Positions 35,537 through 46,012 of a DNA stretch of 64,000 nucleotides are shown in pieces. The translations under genes were made by a program, and so were the position numbers. The notes below the pieces were generated by a model. That model ran no database searches, was not told the origin of the DNA, and was given only the letters and a program-made list of their open reading frames with translations. The DNA is from Nematostella vectensis (lineage: Eukaryota > Cnidaria > Anthozoa > Actiniaria > Edwardsiidae). Each line of letters begins with the position of its first letter. The first letter of the stretch is position 1. The stretch is taken from the NCBI RefSeq assembly GCF_932526225.1, contig NC_064041.1:124001-188000 (forward strand). Reading direction: 5' to 3'.

Positions 35537-36871
35537 ATGACTGAAGAACTTCAGCTTAGTATCGAAGAGAGTTTGTGTCGCTTGACGGCCGAACAGTTAC
35601 ACGAAGTGGAAAACTTTTTGAAGCTACACGAGGACGACAAACTATCTAGGTTGAAACGGGTCAGAAGGATCTCACAAGCTGTGGATAACGAGCTTGAGAG
35701 CGAAGGAGACCAAGCAGTCAGCTATCTGAAGGGATTAGAGGAGGTTATTTCGGCGATTTCTGGAGCAACGAAGCCCAAACAAGAGAAACAAGCCCAGCCA
35801 AACACGAGTGCAAGTGCAAGTCCGAGCGAGGAGCTCCAAGCTCTGAAGGATCAAATGAACAAGCTTATAGGTATGGAATCAAAGAAAGGTCTCTACATTT
35901 CGGATATAAAGAGAGAAATGAAGATTTCTGGGCAAATTGGAGAGCCAGGACAGAAAGATAAGTTAAGTTTTGTCAGTCTCGTGAGACAAATTGACTCTGG
36001 ACTAAAGAAAGGACACACAGAAGTTGAGGTGGTTGATGCAGTAATAAAGTCCATTTGCCCAGGAATGAGACTTCGCAGCTACTTGGAAGGTATTCCAAGC
36101 TTGACTCTGGCCCAATTAAGACACATTTTGCGCTCGCATTATCAGGAAAAAAATGCAACAGAACTGTATCAAGAATTAGCAATTTTGGCTCAAGCTCCCG
36201 GGGAAACCCCTCAGAGTTTTGTGATCAGGGCTTTGGATCAAAGGCAGAAAGTTTGTTTTGCGTCACAAGAGTCTGATAGCAAAATGAAATACGATCCCGA
36301 ATTGGTGCAAGGACTATTTTTAAGAACTGTGGAGACTGGATTAATGGATGATGGTGTAAGGATGAAACTAAGACCATATCTACAGAACACAGATACCACT
36401 GATGAAGATTTAATCCAGCATGTAAATATTGTGGCATCTGAGGAGTTAGAGAGGAAATCAAAGTTAACCAAAATAACTAAGAAAGTTAATCAGCTAACAA
36501 GTGATAATGTCGAATCACAAGGGAATGGTGGACGTAAGGACAAAGGGAAGACTGCTCCAGCCGCAGTCTCAACAGAAGACCTGATCCTAGCAGAACTCAA
36601 GTCAGTGAAGTCGGAGATGGCCACATTGCGGGAGACAGTGGCCCAAGTGCAACAGGAAAGGGATGGCAATATTGATAATCGGGATATACATGTACAGAAG
36701 GCCAAGAGAGTTTGCAAGCAGTGTGAGGATAGCAATACGATTGATGCATGTGATCATTGTTTTTATTGCGGTTTATCTGAGCATTGGGCACGGGGATGTC
36801 GTAAGCGGAGACCAACACAAAACAAGGATTCGGGAAACCAGCACCGGCTGCCACCGCGGGACAGGCGGTAG
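35537..36871 (+). CDS. gag: Gag polyprotein of the Ty3/gypsy element
   Basis: 444 codons from ATG 35537, the first ATG after the primer binding site, to TAG 36869-36871. The N-terminal part is charged and helical (SIEESLCRLTAEQLHEVENF). The middle has the capsid-like helical pattern (LRSYLEGIPSLTLAQLRHIL, ELAILAQAPGETPQSFVIRA). Near residues 408-421 there is a CCHC zinc knuckle, CFYCGLSEHWARGC (C-x2-C-x4-H-x4-C), which binds the packaged RNA. Gag forms the cytoplasmic virus-like particle. The upstream open frame from 35393 lies partly in the LTR and I do not use it. The protease frame lies at -1 and overlaps the end of gag. Confidence 0.9.
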   Translation: MTEELQLSIEESLCRLTAEQLHEVENFLKLHEDDKLSRLKRVRRISQAVDNELESEGDQAVSYLKGLEEVISAISGATKPKQEKQAQPNTSASASPSEELQALKDQMNKLIGMESKKGLYISDIKREMKISGQIGEPGQKDKLSFVSLVRQIDSGLKKGHTEVEVVDAVIKSICPGMRLRSYLEGIPSLTLAQLRHILRSHYQEKNATELYQELAILAQAPGETPQSFVIRALDQRQKVCFASQESDSKMKYDPELVQGLFLRTVETGLMDDGVRMKLRPYLQNTDTTDEDLIQHVNIVASEELERKSKLTKITKKVNQLTSDNVESQGNGGRKDKGKTAPAAVSTEDLILAELKSVKSEMATLRETVAQVQQERDGNIDNRDIHVQKAKRVCKQCEDSNTIDACDHCFYCGLSEHWARGCRKRRPTQNKDSGNQHRLPPRDRR

Positions 36872-38151
36872 CCGGGTCGCAAGTTGCTTCCACAGGAAAG
36901 TCCCAAGTATGTGTGTTATGTGGGCATCAACCATCTGGTAGTGATTGTTTAGTTCAATGTGCGGGTTGTAAGTCAGCATTGTACTGCGGTGTGCAATGCC
37001 AACGGGCTCATTGGTTGGAACACAAGAAACTTTGCACTGCGATACAAGAGTTACAAGCCAAGAAAAACAGTGAGTACGCAGAGCGAATTCAGTCTAGTGT
37101 ATTTATGTCTCATCTCACTCCAAAACAACATGCTGTTATTTGTAAACTGGTAGGACCAAAATGCAAAGTTTCCTGCATGCTTAATGATATTAGCACAGAG
37201 GCCCTCTGGGATACGGGCGCGCAAATTTCAGTTTTATCTAAATCATGGGTCAATGAGAATGGTTTGAACACTGATTTACAAGATATTGAGACACTCCTGG
37301 GTCGGGATAGAAACTTAAATGTATCTGCTGCAAATGGCAGTGAGATCCCATATGAGGGATGGATCCCCATAACATTGAAGCTAGAATCCCATGGGTATAC
37401 AGGGCCAGATGTAGAAGTACCTTTTTTAGTGACCCCAGGAGAGTTAGAGTGTCCCATCATTGGATATAATGTCATAGAAACAGTGATTAAAGATTTCCCA
37501 GGGGATAATAGCAACACCACAGGGAGCCCATTACAGGATATTATGAAAGGTGCATTTCCAGAAGTCAGAGGGGAGGCAGTTGGGGCCTTGATTAACTTTA
37601 TCCAAACATGTGACAACTCAGAACCCTTGTGCATCTTAAAGTCACCTAAGAAGAGTGTCAGCATACCGGGGAGGCAGACCCTGAGAATTAATTGTCGTGC
37701 AAATACCGGCCCAGTCGAGGAGAAATGCCCAGTTATCTTTGAACCAGATGAAGACCAGACATTGCCTACAGGGCTAGAACTCTCCCAGTCTCTATTGTCC
37801 ATCCCGAAAGGGAAAGCTACGCGAGTTGACATTTACGTCAGTAATGCCACCAAGCATGATATCACCCTCAGGGGGGGCACCATCTTGGGTAGTCTTAACC
37901 TTATCAGATCAGTTACCCCAGCAGAAGTGAAACTTAGTGAGATGAACTTGTCTGATTCAAGGGGGGTACACCCAGGTGAAACACAAGAATCCAGGGGGGC
38001 GACCATAGATTCATCACAGAGGGTCCCAGGGGTGGTGATTGGAGATCTGAATGAAGAACAAAAAAAGGAAGTCACTCGTCTGTTACAGGAAGAGGAGGAG
38101 ACCTTTGCCCGTGATAGTCAGGATGTCGGTTGCATCGAAGACCTTGAGTAA
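36805..38151 (+). CDS. pro: Protease frame with an N-terminal MYND-type zinc finger
   Basis: The frame is open from 36805 and is entered from gag by -1 frameshift. From 36910 it encodes a zinc-finger pattern in two blocks: CVLCGHQPSGSDCLVQCAGC, then KSALYCGVQCQRAHWLEHKK and LC. The spacing C-x2-C-x12-C-x2-C-x4-YC-x3-C-x7-H-x3-C fits MYND fingers, which are protein-interaction domains. At about 37210 the aspartic protease signature ALWDTGAQISVLS follows. The rest (to CIEDLE) leads into the RT linker. The frame ends at TAA 38149-38151, although the same frame continues 3' as RT. A MYND finger at a Gag-Pro junction is unusual to my knowledge. Confidence 0.85.
   Translation, partial: AETNTKQGFGKPAPAATAGQAVAGSQVASTGKSQVCVLCGHQPSGSDCLVQCAGCKSALYCGVQCQRAHWLEHKKLCTAIQELQAKKNSEYAERIQSSVFMSHLTPKQHAVICKLVGPKCKVSCMLNDISTEALWDTGAQISVLSKSWVNENGLNTDLQDIETLLGRDRNLNVSAANGSEIPYEGWIPITLKLESHGYTGPDVEVPFLVTPGELECPIIGYNVIETVIKDFPGDNSNTTGSPLQDIMKGAFPEVRGEAVGALINFIQTCDNSEPLCILKSPKKSVSIPGRQTLRINCRANTGPVEEKCPVIFEPDEDQTLPTGLELSQSLLSIPKGKATRVDIYVSNATKHDITLRGGTILGSLNLIRSVTPAEVKLSEMNLSDSRGVHPGETQESRGATIDSSQRVPGVVIGDLNEEQKKEVTRLLQEEEETFARDSQDVGCIEDLE
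36832..36875 (+). promoter_or_regulatory. Programmed -1 ribosomal frameshift signal, gag to pro
   Basis: A slippery heptamer G GGA AAC (36832-36838, in the gag frame) is followed after 5 nt by a 9-bp stem: ccggctgcc (36844-36852) pairs with ggtagccgg (36867-36875) with one G-U, closing a 14-nt loop. The gag stop is inside the 3' arm. The protease frame is -1 relative to gag and has been open since 36805. This is the textbook layout for -1 frameshifting. Confidence 0.8.
38149..38151 (+). other. In-frame TAA between protease and RT
   Basis: The protease frame and the RT frame are the same frame, separated only by this TAA. Coding sense continues on both sides. It is either a recent inactivating substitution or a read-through codon; the following context (aat) is not one I recognise as a read-through signal. 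Confidence 0.9.
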
Positions 38152-41100
38152 AATTTAACCCTAATGGATAAGACTCCTGTTTACAAAACATATGTCTCAA
38201 TTAGCCGCCCATTGTATGCAGAAGTCAAAGGCTATATTGAGGACTTGATAAATAAGGGATGGATTGTGAAGTCAAAGTCTTCCTACTCGTCGCCGGCTGT
38301 CTGCGTCCGTAAACGGGACGGGTCTCTAAGACTGTGCATTGACTATCGTGAACTGAATCGTAAGAGTGTTCCTGACCGTTTTCCCATCCCAAGGATTCAA
38401 GATGCATTAGACACCCTAGGGGGAAATAGTTGGTTTTCAGTACTGGATCAGGGACGCGCATATCATCAGGGTTTCATGGGGAAAGACAGTAGACCATTGA
38501 CTGCCTTTGTGACCCCTTGGGGACTGTATGAATGGGTTCGCATTCCCATGGGTCTTTCCCAGGCCCCCGCGGCCTTTCAAAGATATATGCAAGATTGTTT
38601 AGAAGATTTAAGAGACATCACATGTATCCCATATTTGGACGATATCATTGTCTTTAGTCAAAGTTTTGAAGAACATGTTAGTGATCTGAGGAAAGTTTTG
38701 CAAAGACTGCGGGAACACGGGATAAAATTGAAACCCAGCAAGTGTAAAATCTTTCAAAGGGAAGTTACATTCCTTGGACATGTTGTGTCAGAAGAAGGTT
38801 ATCGGATGGATCAGGAGAGTATTAAGGCAGTTACGGATTTAAAGGATACGCCACCTAAGACAGTCGGAGAAGTTCGCAGACTTATGGGACTTCTAAGTTA
38901 TTTCAGGAGATATGTACGTAACTTTGCGACGTTAGCAGCACCCATTTATGATCTTTTGACGGAACCCAAGGGAGGTACAAGTACCAAATCGAAAAGTAGG
39001 TCGAGTAAGTCCTTATCACGCCAACCAGTCTCTTGGTCTGAGGAACATCAGCGAATACTGGAGACACTTATAGATACTCTCACATCACCACCCGTTATGG
39101 CTTATCCGGACTACCAACAACCCTTTATTCTTCACACTGACGCATCGGAGCGGGGACTTGGGGCTGTATTATACCAACGCCAGAAAGGAACCTTGAGAGT
39201 CATTGGTTACGGGTCACGATCGTTAACTCAAGCCGAGCGCAATTACCATCTGCATTCGGGGAAACTCGAATTCTTAGCGCTAAAATGGGCAATTACGGAG
39301 AAATTTAGAGACTATTTGTACTATGCCCCTAAATTTACTGTCTACACGGATAATAACCCGTTAACATACATTCTGACCACTGCCAAATTGAATGCGACCG
39401 GACAGCGTTGGGTATCAGAATTGGCTAACTATAACTTTGTCATCAAATACAGACCTGGAAAGGCAAATGGGGATGCAGACGGTCTCTCGCGGATTTCACA
39501 AGGCATGGAGAAGTATATGGAAGAATGTCAGAAGACCATATGCCAAGAAGACATAGGAGCCACTGTGAATTCTGTAAAGTTCCAGGCAGGTGAAGATGGC
39601 ATTTCGACTATCTCTTTGTCAGCATGCCTTGAAGATTCTCTCGACGATAATGTCACCTTAGGCACGCAAGCATGGTCGACAGAGGACATTGTGAGACTTC
39701 AGCGTGAGGATACAACAATTGGAAAGGTGATTGGTTTCATACTTAATGAGTCATTACCCAGCTTAAAGGAGCGAAAGAAGGAAACTCCTGAAACAAAGGC
39801 CATGTTACGTCACTGGAAGAAGTTGGAACTAGGTAAGGATGATATCCTTCGCCGGAGAATTGGACCACGTCTCCAATTGGTCCTTCCACGGAAACTTCAT
39901 CATCTCGTTTATAAGGAACTACATGAGGAAATGGGGCATCTCGGTGCAGAGAGGGTATTGCCACTTGCGAGGGATAGGTTCTTTTGGCCCCGTATGCAAC
40001 AGGACATTGAACACTATGTTACCTCTGTTTGTCGATGTATCAAGCAAAAACGACCGAAACATGCTCAACGGGCACCAATGCAGAGTATTCAAACAACAGC
40101 TCCCTTTGAACTCATTTCTTTGGACTTTTTACATCTAGAAAAAAGCACTGGTGGGTATGAATATATCCTCGTAGTGATTGATCATTTTACTCGATTTGCC
40201 CAAGCATACGCAACACGGAATAAATCGGCCCCTACAGTGGCAGAGAAGCTGTATAATGATTACATCATGAGGTTTGGGTTTCCCCTTCGAATACATCACG
40301 ATCAGGGGAAGGAGTTCGAGAACGATCTACATAAACATCTGGAAAAGCTTAGTGGGGTAGCTCACTCAAGAACCACACCATATCATCCACAATCCAATGG
40401 ACAAGTCGAGCGTTTTAATCAGACCCTTCTTGCAATGTTACGCACACTACCAGAGAACCAGAAATCCAAGTGGAAAGATAGTCTTAACAAAGTTGTACAC
40501 GCATACAACTGCACTCGAAATGACTCAACAGGATTTTCTCCTTTCTATCTACTTTATGGTCGCTCACCTCGACTTCCCATTGACTTAATGATTGGTACCA
40601 GTTTGCAAGGCACTCCGCAACAGTATCCGAAATATGTGACAAAGTGGCGAGAAACCATGGAAGAAGCTTACAGGATCGCACGTTCCAAGTCGACAGCTCA
40701 AGCCGCGCGGGGTAAGAGGTACTACGAGAAGAAAGTGAGATGCTCATCACTTAAGCCGGGTGATCGGGTATTGGTACGAAACCTGTCAGAACGAGGCGGT
40801 CCAGGGAAACTACGCTCATACTTTGAGGATCAGGTGTTTGTGGTTGTGAATCAGAAGGGAGAATCGAGCCCAGTGTATGAGGTCAGACCTGAGAATGGCA
40901 AGGGCAGGAACCGGACTCTGCATTATAACCTCTTACTGCCATGTGATTATCTCATGAGTGACGTGATTACTCAGCCAAAAAGGAAAACCAAAACACGGAA
41001 ACCTGCAACAAGGAACGCAGCAGAGTTGAAAGAGGAGTCGAGTAGTGAAGAGGAACCAGACTTTGTTTACGGTAGACAGGTTGGATATGCGCCCGACGAG

Positions 41101-41712
41101 AAAGAAGAAGCATCAAGCGAATCGGATGTAGTCCTGGGTCAGCAGGAGGAAGTATCAGGCGAGTCTGATGTAGCACCGGATCGGCAAGAGGAAATAGCAT
41201 CAGGCGAGTCAGATGTATCTCTGGATCAGCAAGAGGAAGCTTCAGACGAGCTGGATGGAGCACCCGATCAGCAGGAAGGAACGGCAGGTGAGCTGGATGA
41301 AGCAATAGAGGAGCAGGCAGAGAGGGCATCACAGCAGCAGCAAGGGGAACAAGGTGATAGGGACAGCCAGGAGAACTATGCTAATGGCAGCATCATTGGA
41401 CGACCCGAGCGGAATAGGCATCCACCTTTGCGGGTTACTTATGATGTTATTGGTCAGCCATCCTATTATCGGGGACCGGTCGCTAACCATGGTATAACTA
41501 TAAATGAGTCAGCATGGAGTGCTTACGGTGCACCTCCTACACAAGAGTTACCATGTGCCACATGCGGGTTCAAGGCACCCTTCGGTTTACAGGTACCCTA
41601 CGGTTATTCGGTACCCTGCAGTCTACAGACTCCCTACGGTTATCCGGTACCCTACGGTTTACAGGTACCCTACAGATGTCCTTCCTTCTCACCATGGACA
41701 CCAGCAATGTAA
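38152..41712 (+). CDS. pol: Pol: reverse transcriptase, RNase H, integrase
   Basis: Same frame as the protease, after the stop at 38149-38151; the first ATG is at 38164 (1,182 codons from there). [22 protein letters not shown] and the catalytic YLDD box at residue 157 (38632). RNase [15 protein letters not shown], Asp at about residue 326, then [11 protein letters not shown]. Integrase: an HHCC zinc domain ([11 protein letters not shown] ... CRCIKQKRP, about 580-625); catalytic Asp in SLDFLHL (about 653), Asp in [11 protein letters not shown] (about 713) and Glu in NGQVERFNQ (about 749); a GPF/Y-like end ([12 protein letters not shown]). A long acidic repeat region and a Pro/Tyr/Gly repeat tail follow, with no chromodomain. 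It copies and inserts the element. The stop upstream means Pol would need read-through in this copy. Confidence 0.92.
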   Translation, partial: NLTLMDKTPVYKTYVSISRPLYAEVKGYIEDLINKGWIVKSKSSYSSPAVCVRKRDGSLRLCIDYRELNRKSVPDRFPIPRIQDALDTLGGNSWFSVLDQGRAYHQGFMGKDSRPLTAFVTPWGLYEWVRIPMGLSQAPAAFQRYMQDCLEDLRDITCIPYLDDIIVFSQSFEEHVSDLRKVLQRLREHGIKLKPSKCKIFQREVTFLGHVVSEEGYRMDQESIKAVTDLKDTPPKTVGEVRRLMGLLSYFRRYVRNFATLAAPIYDLLTEPKGGTSTKSKSRSSKSLSRQPVSWSEEHQRILETLIDTLTSPPVMAYPDYQQPFILHTDASERGLGAVLYQRQKGTLRVIGYGSRSLTQAERNYHLHSGKLEFLALKWAITEKFRDYLYYAPKFTVYTDNNPLTYILTTAKLNATGQRWVSELANYNFVIKYRPGKANGDADGLSRISQGMEKYMEECQKTICQEDIGATVNSVKFQAGEDGISTISLSACLEDSLDDNVTLGTQAWSTEDIVRLQREDTTIGKVIGFILNESLPSLKERKKETPETKAMLRHWKKLELGKDDILRRRIGPRLQLVLPRKLHHLVYKELHEEMGHLGAERVLPLARDRFFWPRMQQDIEHYVTSVCRCIKQKRPKHAQRAPMQSIQTTAPFELISLDFLHLEKSTGGYEYILVVIDHFTRFAQAYATRNKSAPTVAEKLYNDYIMRFGFPLRIHHDQGKEFENDLHKHLEKLSGVAHSRTTPYHPQSNGQVERFNQTLLAMLRTLPENQKSKWKDSLNKVVHAYNCTRNDSTGFSPFYLLYGRSPRLPIDLMIGTSLQGTPQQYPKYVTKWRETMEEAYRIARSKSTAQAARGKRYYEKKVRCSSLKPGDRVLVRNLSERGGPGKLRSYFEDQVFVVVNQKGESSPVYEVRPENGKGRNRTLHYNLLLPCDYLMSDVITQPKRKTKTRKPATRNAAELKEESSSEEEPDFVYGRQVGYAPDEKEEASSESDVVLGQQEEVSGESDVAPDRQEEIASGESDVSLDQQEEASDELDGAPDQQEGTAGELDEAIEEQAERASQQQQGEQGDRDSQENYANGSIIGRPERNRHPPLRVTYDVIGQPSYYRGPVANHGITINESAWSAYGAPPTQELPCATCGFKAPFGLQVPYGYSVPCSLQTPYGYPVPYGLQVPYRCPSFSPWTPAM
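41100..41335 (+). repeat. Coding minisatellite: acidic repeats at the Pol C-terminus
   Basis: About five diverged units of 45-48 nt encode variants of [13 protein letters not shown] (for example [28 protein letters not shown]). The units stay in frame. Confidence 0.8.
41573..41690 (+). repeat. Coding minisatellite: [11 protein letters not shown]-type repeats
   Basis: About six 18-21-nt units containing ggtaccctacggt encode [10 protein letters not shown] and [13 protein letters not shown] at the extreme C-terminus of Pol. The frame is kept. Low-complexity Pro/Tyr-rich tails suggest a disordered or self-associating end. Confidence 0.85.
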
Positions 41713-42100
41713 TTACAAGTACACTAGTACACTTACTTGACTTATATTTGTTTGTTTGTTACAAGAAAAAGAAAAGAAAAAAACGGTCTAGTTAGAGACA
41801 CTAGTTGAATAATACTAGTATAGCCTAGCAAATAGTGTAGGTAACAAGGTGTAAGACCTTGAGCAGCATTGGGTATTTACGTGGCAATGACATTGTGCAA
41901 GAGAACTGTAGAGTAAAGAATAAGCAAGATACAGCTGTATGAAGAAACAAGTGGAAGCCATGGTTGGACTTGATCACCCTACACCATGCCTTCATGGAAC
42001 TGAACATTGAAATAGTAGAGTAGTCAGATTTTTTTTTCCTCAGTTGCATTGTAGTATTGAAACATACTAGTAACTTAAATGTCGAGGAAAACATCTTTTC

Positions 42101-42110
42101 AGGGGGGAAG
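42101..42110 (+). promoter_or_regulatory. Polypurine tract
   Basis: aggggggaag, two bases before the 3' LTR. It is the expected primer for plus-strand cDNA synthesis. Confidence 0.85.
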
Positions 42111-42112
42111 TG

Positions 42113-42288
42113 TGTTACCCTTGGAATTAAGCACTTGCCCACCCCCCCATAGAAAAATATTGTATTACCCATAATGCAGTGTGTGTGGAAGAAGAAGAAA
42201 ACGTGTTGACCGCCATGATTGTTTCTGTGTGGTTTATTTGCGGTTTATTTTTAATGTTACTCGAGTTTTCACAAATTATAAGGTAACA
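42113..42288 (+). repeat. 3' LTR
   Basis: 176 bp, identical to the 5' LTR except one base at 42245. It is followed by the target duplication ttca (42289-42292). Confidence 0.95.
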
Positions 42289-42399
42289 TTCACATAGCTT
42301 GGATAGCATAGGCTTGGCCTCTTTAGAGGCCTGTGGTGGTGTAAGTTTTAAGATAATGGGAAAGGGGAAATGTAAATAAATGCCCAATCAAATTATTTT

Positions 42400-42960
42400 C
42401 ATTACTCATATTTTTTTCACCAAACCTTTCAAGTTGAGTCGATTTCCTTTATTTCTCCTCTCCCGTCGACTATTTTTTTAGTCGATTGATATTCTTTGCT
42501 GTTTCCTCTCTACCCCAAACATAGATCAATGAAAGGGTTTGGTTTGAAATTAGAAGTTAGCATTTTAGCACTGTCAGTGATGTCGTAGATGTATTTTATA
42601 GGGTTTGCTTCCAAAATTAATCTGTTTTTTCCCCATTGCATTCATTTTAGAGTAGGCCACCAACAACAAGGCCACTATATGGTAAAGGCACCAATATGCT
42701 CCAATATGTAATGCATTGAAGGAGATACATTTGTGGATTTTAATTTCCAGACATTTTTCTGAATATTCAGTCCAATAAATTAGAGAATCACCACTAAATT
42801 GATACCTTCAAATTACAGTATGGCATTTAAACAGTCTAAATATATTATTTGGAATCTTTGAAATGCTGTTACATCCATGACATATTCTGCACAAGGGCAA
42901 AGCTTGTTGGAGTATTGTTTTGATTATAAGAATATTCATAATGGAACTTCTATGGTGGAG
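42400..42960. repeat. Right copy of the diverged duplication that flanks the gypsy element
   Basis: Partner of 34740-35320, in the same orientation and order. The copies are far more diverged than the LTRs, so the duplication is older than the gypsy insertion. Confidence 0.7.
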
Positions 42961-43230
42961 AAATAAGAATTTACTATTAGACTCTTGACAACTTAGACAG
43001 ACATATTTACACCAGGAATTGTGTTTGTTAACTTTGATGTACTGCATAATTTAAATTATTGAATAAGGCCTGGATCCATTTGGTTGGTCCAATAAATCTC
43101 AGTAAAGAGCAGGATCCTAGATTCCCCAAAAATACTTTGATCATTTAATACAAAAGGTGTTCAATGCTGGCTCTGCTTTTAGGTAGTGCCTAAATCTATA
43201 TATTATTAGACCTTAAGCACGGGTAATATT

Positions 43231-44281
43231 AGGGACCTTAAGCACGCGAAAACGTAGAACGCTGTGGACGTTGGATTTGCGTGCGCGCCTTTCTCAACGT
43301 TGCAACTTCGCTTTCAACTCATAGATCCTACGCGCGCACGAATATCCAATCAGAAGTCCGACAAATTGTAAAACACGTCGGATGAGGACAGTGAGTACTG
43401 CTCGGATTTATCTAAAGTACAGACGTTTATAACGGTTTTTCTGCGACTTGGGAAATAAAACACAGAAACCTAACATGATGGAAACTTATCTTGCTGTCCA
43501 AGCTTGGTGAAAATCTTGTAGAGAAGCATAGAAAATAATGACTACGAGTTTGGTTGTTGAATGGAAACGGCGAATCTAGCTCAAACTACGAAAACTTGGA
43601 AATGATTAGATAAAGTGGTGTTCTCTTCGGGAGGTACTATGTGTTTTCACAGCTATTTTTGTCAACTTGCAGTGATTTAAGTGCGGGGAAAATAGAAGAG
43701 AAAGCCGAATTCGCTGTTTACGTCTGACTTCTAACTTCAAGTTTTATCGGCTAACGTCAAGATTTACAGCAAAAATACTAACGACAGTCTCATTTTTATA
43801 TGTAAAGTAACCTAGGTAATATCAAACAAGTTTAGTGGTAGGACTAACATTACTATTGTAAGTGGTTTATTTGCTTTTTGTTTTTCGTTTCTCCGTAGTA
43901 AATTTTACGTGTTTTCCTACAATTTGAGTCCCAACTCTATACTAAAAGTGGCCGGTCAAAGAAAAAAAAACGGCTAGGACCTTCTACGCTGGCCGGAAAA
44001 TGCTTATTTGGTTGGTTAGATTCGCATAAAAATATCTCAAACCAATCTTTTTCGCCGTCTATTGCCGACTTTTTGTGGGACATTTGTGGGACCACATGGC
44101 TGTTATTGCACCATATCTTTCCTGATGGCTATTCGAGCGCGCGTGATTGACATGTTGGATCTTGAACTACGTGGCTAGCCCACTTTTCACGTTGTTGACA
44201 ACATAGTTGGAACGTCGAGGACGGTGCGCGCGCAAATCCAACGTGCGCGGCGTTCTACGTTTTTGCGTGCTTAAGGTCCCT
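43231..44281. mobile_element. DNA transposon-like element with ~59-bp terminal inverted repeats
   Basis: Left end agggaccttaagcacgcgaa, then aacgtagaacgc ... gttggatttgcgtgcgcgcc; the right end (to 44281) is its reverse complement with about six mismatches in 59. The interior, 1.05 kb in all, shows no transposase, so it is non-autonomous. Just before the left end lie one and a half 25-bp units (ccttaagcacgggtaatatta) like those of the array at 33096-33275. No target duplication is clear. Confidence 0.85.
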
Positions 44282-45080
44282 GTTGTATTTTGGTCAACCT
44301 TCGAAAAAAAGGCCGTGAACTGAAACGCCCGGGTCCAGTCATTTGTGACCTAGATCAAAATTACATAAAAAAATATATGCGCGCGCTAAACCGCGCTAAA
44401 TATTTGTGAATATTCCGGTAAATTGAGAAGGAATCCAAAAAAGAAAAATATATTTCATACTACTATCCTTTTAGCGAGGGAATGCATTTTTGTGATTATC
44501 AAAGCAAGCAAGCTGAAGTATCTGAGCTTTTGTAATAGTGAGAAAATAGAGAGGGAGATATTACTCTACACTGTAAAATTGAAAGGGCCGATTCGACCCC
44601 AATTTTCCAAAGGTCATTTCAGCCCGTTTCGTTTCGATTTGGCCCTTAAGAGCTAAGTCAGCTTTCGAGGGTGACGATTCAGCCCTAGTGATTTCTGAAT
44701 CGGCTCACCTCAAATCTGTTTAGGCCCTGTCGTTTAATTCGACCCTTTGTAGGGGCCAATTTCAGCCCTTCGTATGAGCCCACTTCAAGCCTATGTAGAA
44801 GCCCATTTCATCCCCGGGTCCATAATTGCACTTTAGCCAACATATTACAGGCTAACATGAAACATGTGTAAACACTTTCTCTCGAAAAAATACCTTTGTT
44901 CTATAAGATATAAAATTTATGCGCACCACATTCTGAACGCAACTCCTATTTGCTGGCAAGGCTTTTAAAAGTGAGCACCTAATAACACCAGCATAGGTAG
45001 GTAGCCTAATGTCTATCAACCTAGAGTAGGACTGGGGACGAGGCCTCAACGCTGGGGGTCTTGGTCCTCCAATTTTAAAA

Positions 45081-46012
45081 ATGGGGAAGCAATTTCCAAC
45101 GGACGTAGATTGCGGTCGAGTCCGCGGACTCCCAGCGGTCACACCCAACCTCACAGTCAGAACTTTCCGATCACCATCTCCGGAAAGTGCGAGATTGTCG
45201 GAGAAATCCAAAATGGCGATCCGACTTTTGTGTGTGGTGACAGACCATATAAATATCTAGTTTTAGTCTACTCAATTTAGTTAGTGTTTATTAATTTATA
45301 TGTCGTCAGGCAGATTATAAAATTAAATGAGCAAGAATGGACGAGTGACTCAGCCAATTAGTTTTCTAATCTCGACTTAGGGACGCGCAGGTTCGTTGTT
45401 TTGCGTTTTATCTCTGGTAACCATAACAAGAACGTAAACGTTTAGCAGGCGCGTATTCAGAATTAGCTGAGGGAGGAGTGGAGGGGTTGCGTAGCCATAG
45501 GTATCATATAATACCTATCTGCAAAAAAAAAACAATTTATGATGTAATTTCTGTAGACTCTTCTGTGAGTTTTAATTGAAAATGTTAAAGTACTTACAAT
45601 AAGTTACTTATGATGACGAGTATATATCCATGTAATCCATGTAAACCCTCAAAATAAATTGATATAGAAAAGCAGGTATCAAAGACATGTTGCATTGTGA
45701 TTAAAACTTCATATGCTAAGAGGTACCCATTAAAGTAAGTAAAATAAGTACTCAATTAAGCTTACGCTAATAACTTTAGTAAAATAGAACAAAGGAAGAA
45801 AAAGTAAAAGGACCCGCCAGCTGTCATGGTTCAAAGTTATATAAGATAAATTGTCAGAAAATTCAAATAAAAATGGTTGGAAAATTTCATTCAGTATACA
45901 ACAAAGGCAGGAATTGTCTCTCTTATTCGTATGGGTACATAAGAGAGAGACCGCTGCGAGGCCGCGGACTCACCACAATCTACGTCCGTAGGAAATTGCT
46001 TCCCTTCAAAAT
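45081..46012. repeat. Nested inverted repeat pair, ~60-bp arms
   Basis: 45081-45142 (gggaagcaatttccaacgga, cgtagattgcgg ... gagtccgcgg) is the reverse complement of 45951-46012 with a few differences. The arms enclose about 0.8 kb, so this may be a second element inserted in the larger one. Confidence 0.75.

Larger units (their letters stand above)
35325..42288 (+). mobile_element. Ty3/gypsy LTR retrotransposon, recently inserted, 6,964 bp
   Basis: Two 176-bp LTRs beginning TGTTAC and ending GTAACA, a primer binding site, gag, a protease frame, an RT-RNase H-integrase frame in the Ty3/gypsy order, a polypurine tract, and a 4-bp target duplication. No envelope-like frame follows integrase. 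The LTRs differ at one position (T versus G, 35457 versus 42245), so the insertion is young. One in-frame stop between protease and RT (38149-38151) is the only break I see. Confidence 0.95.

Noticed and set aside
36663-36941. Overlapping plus-strand frame in the gag end
   Set aside because: It is the third frame across the gag/pro overlap and has no domain; the protease frame is the one that carries the zinc finger and DTGA.
44852-45211. Minus-strand frame of 119 codons
   Set aside because: It overlaps the arm of an inverted repeat and transposon subterminal sequence; no domain.
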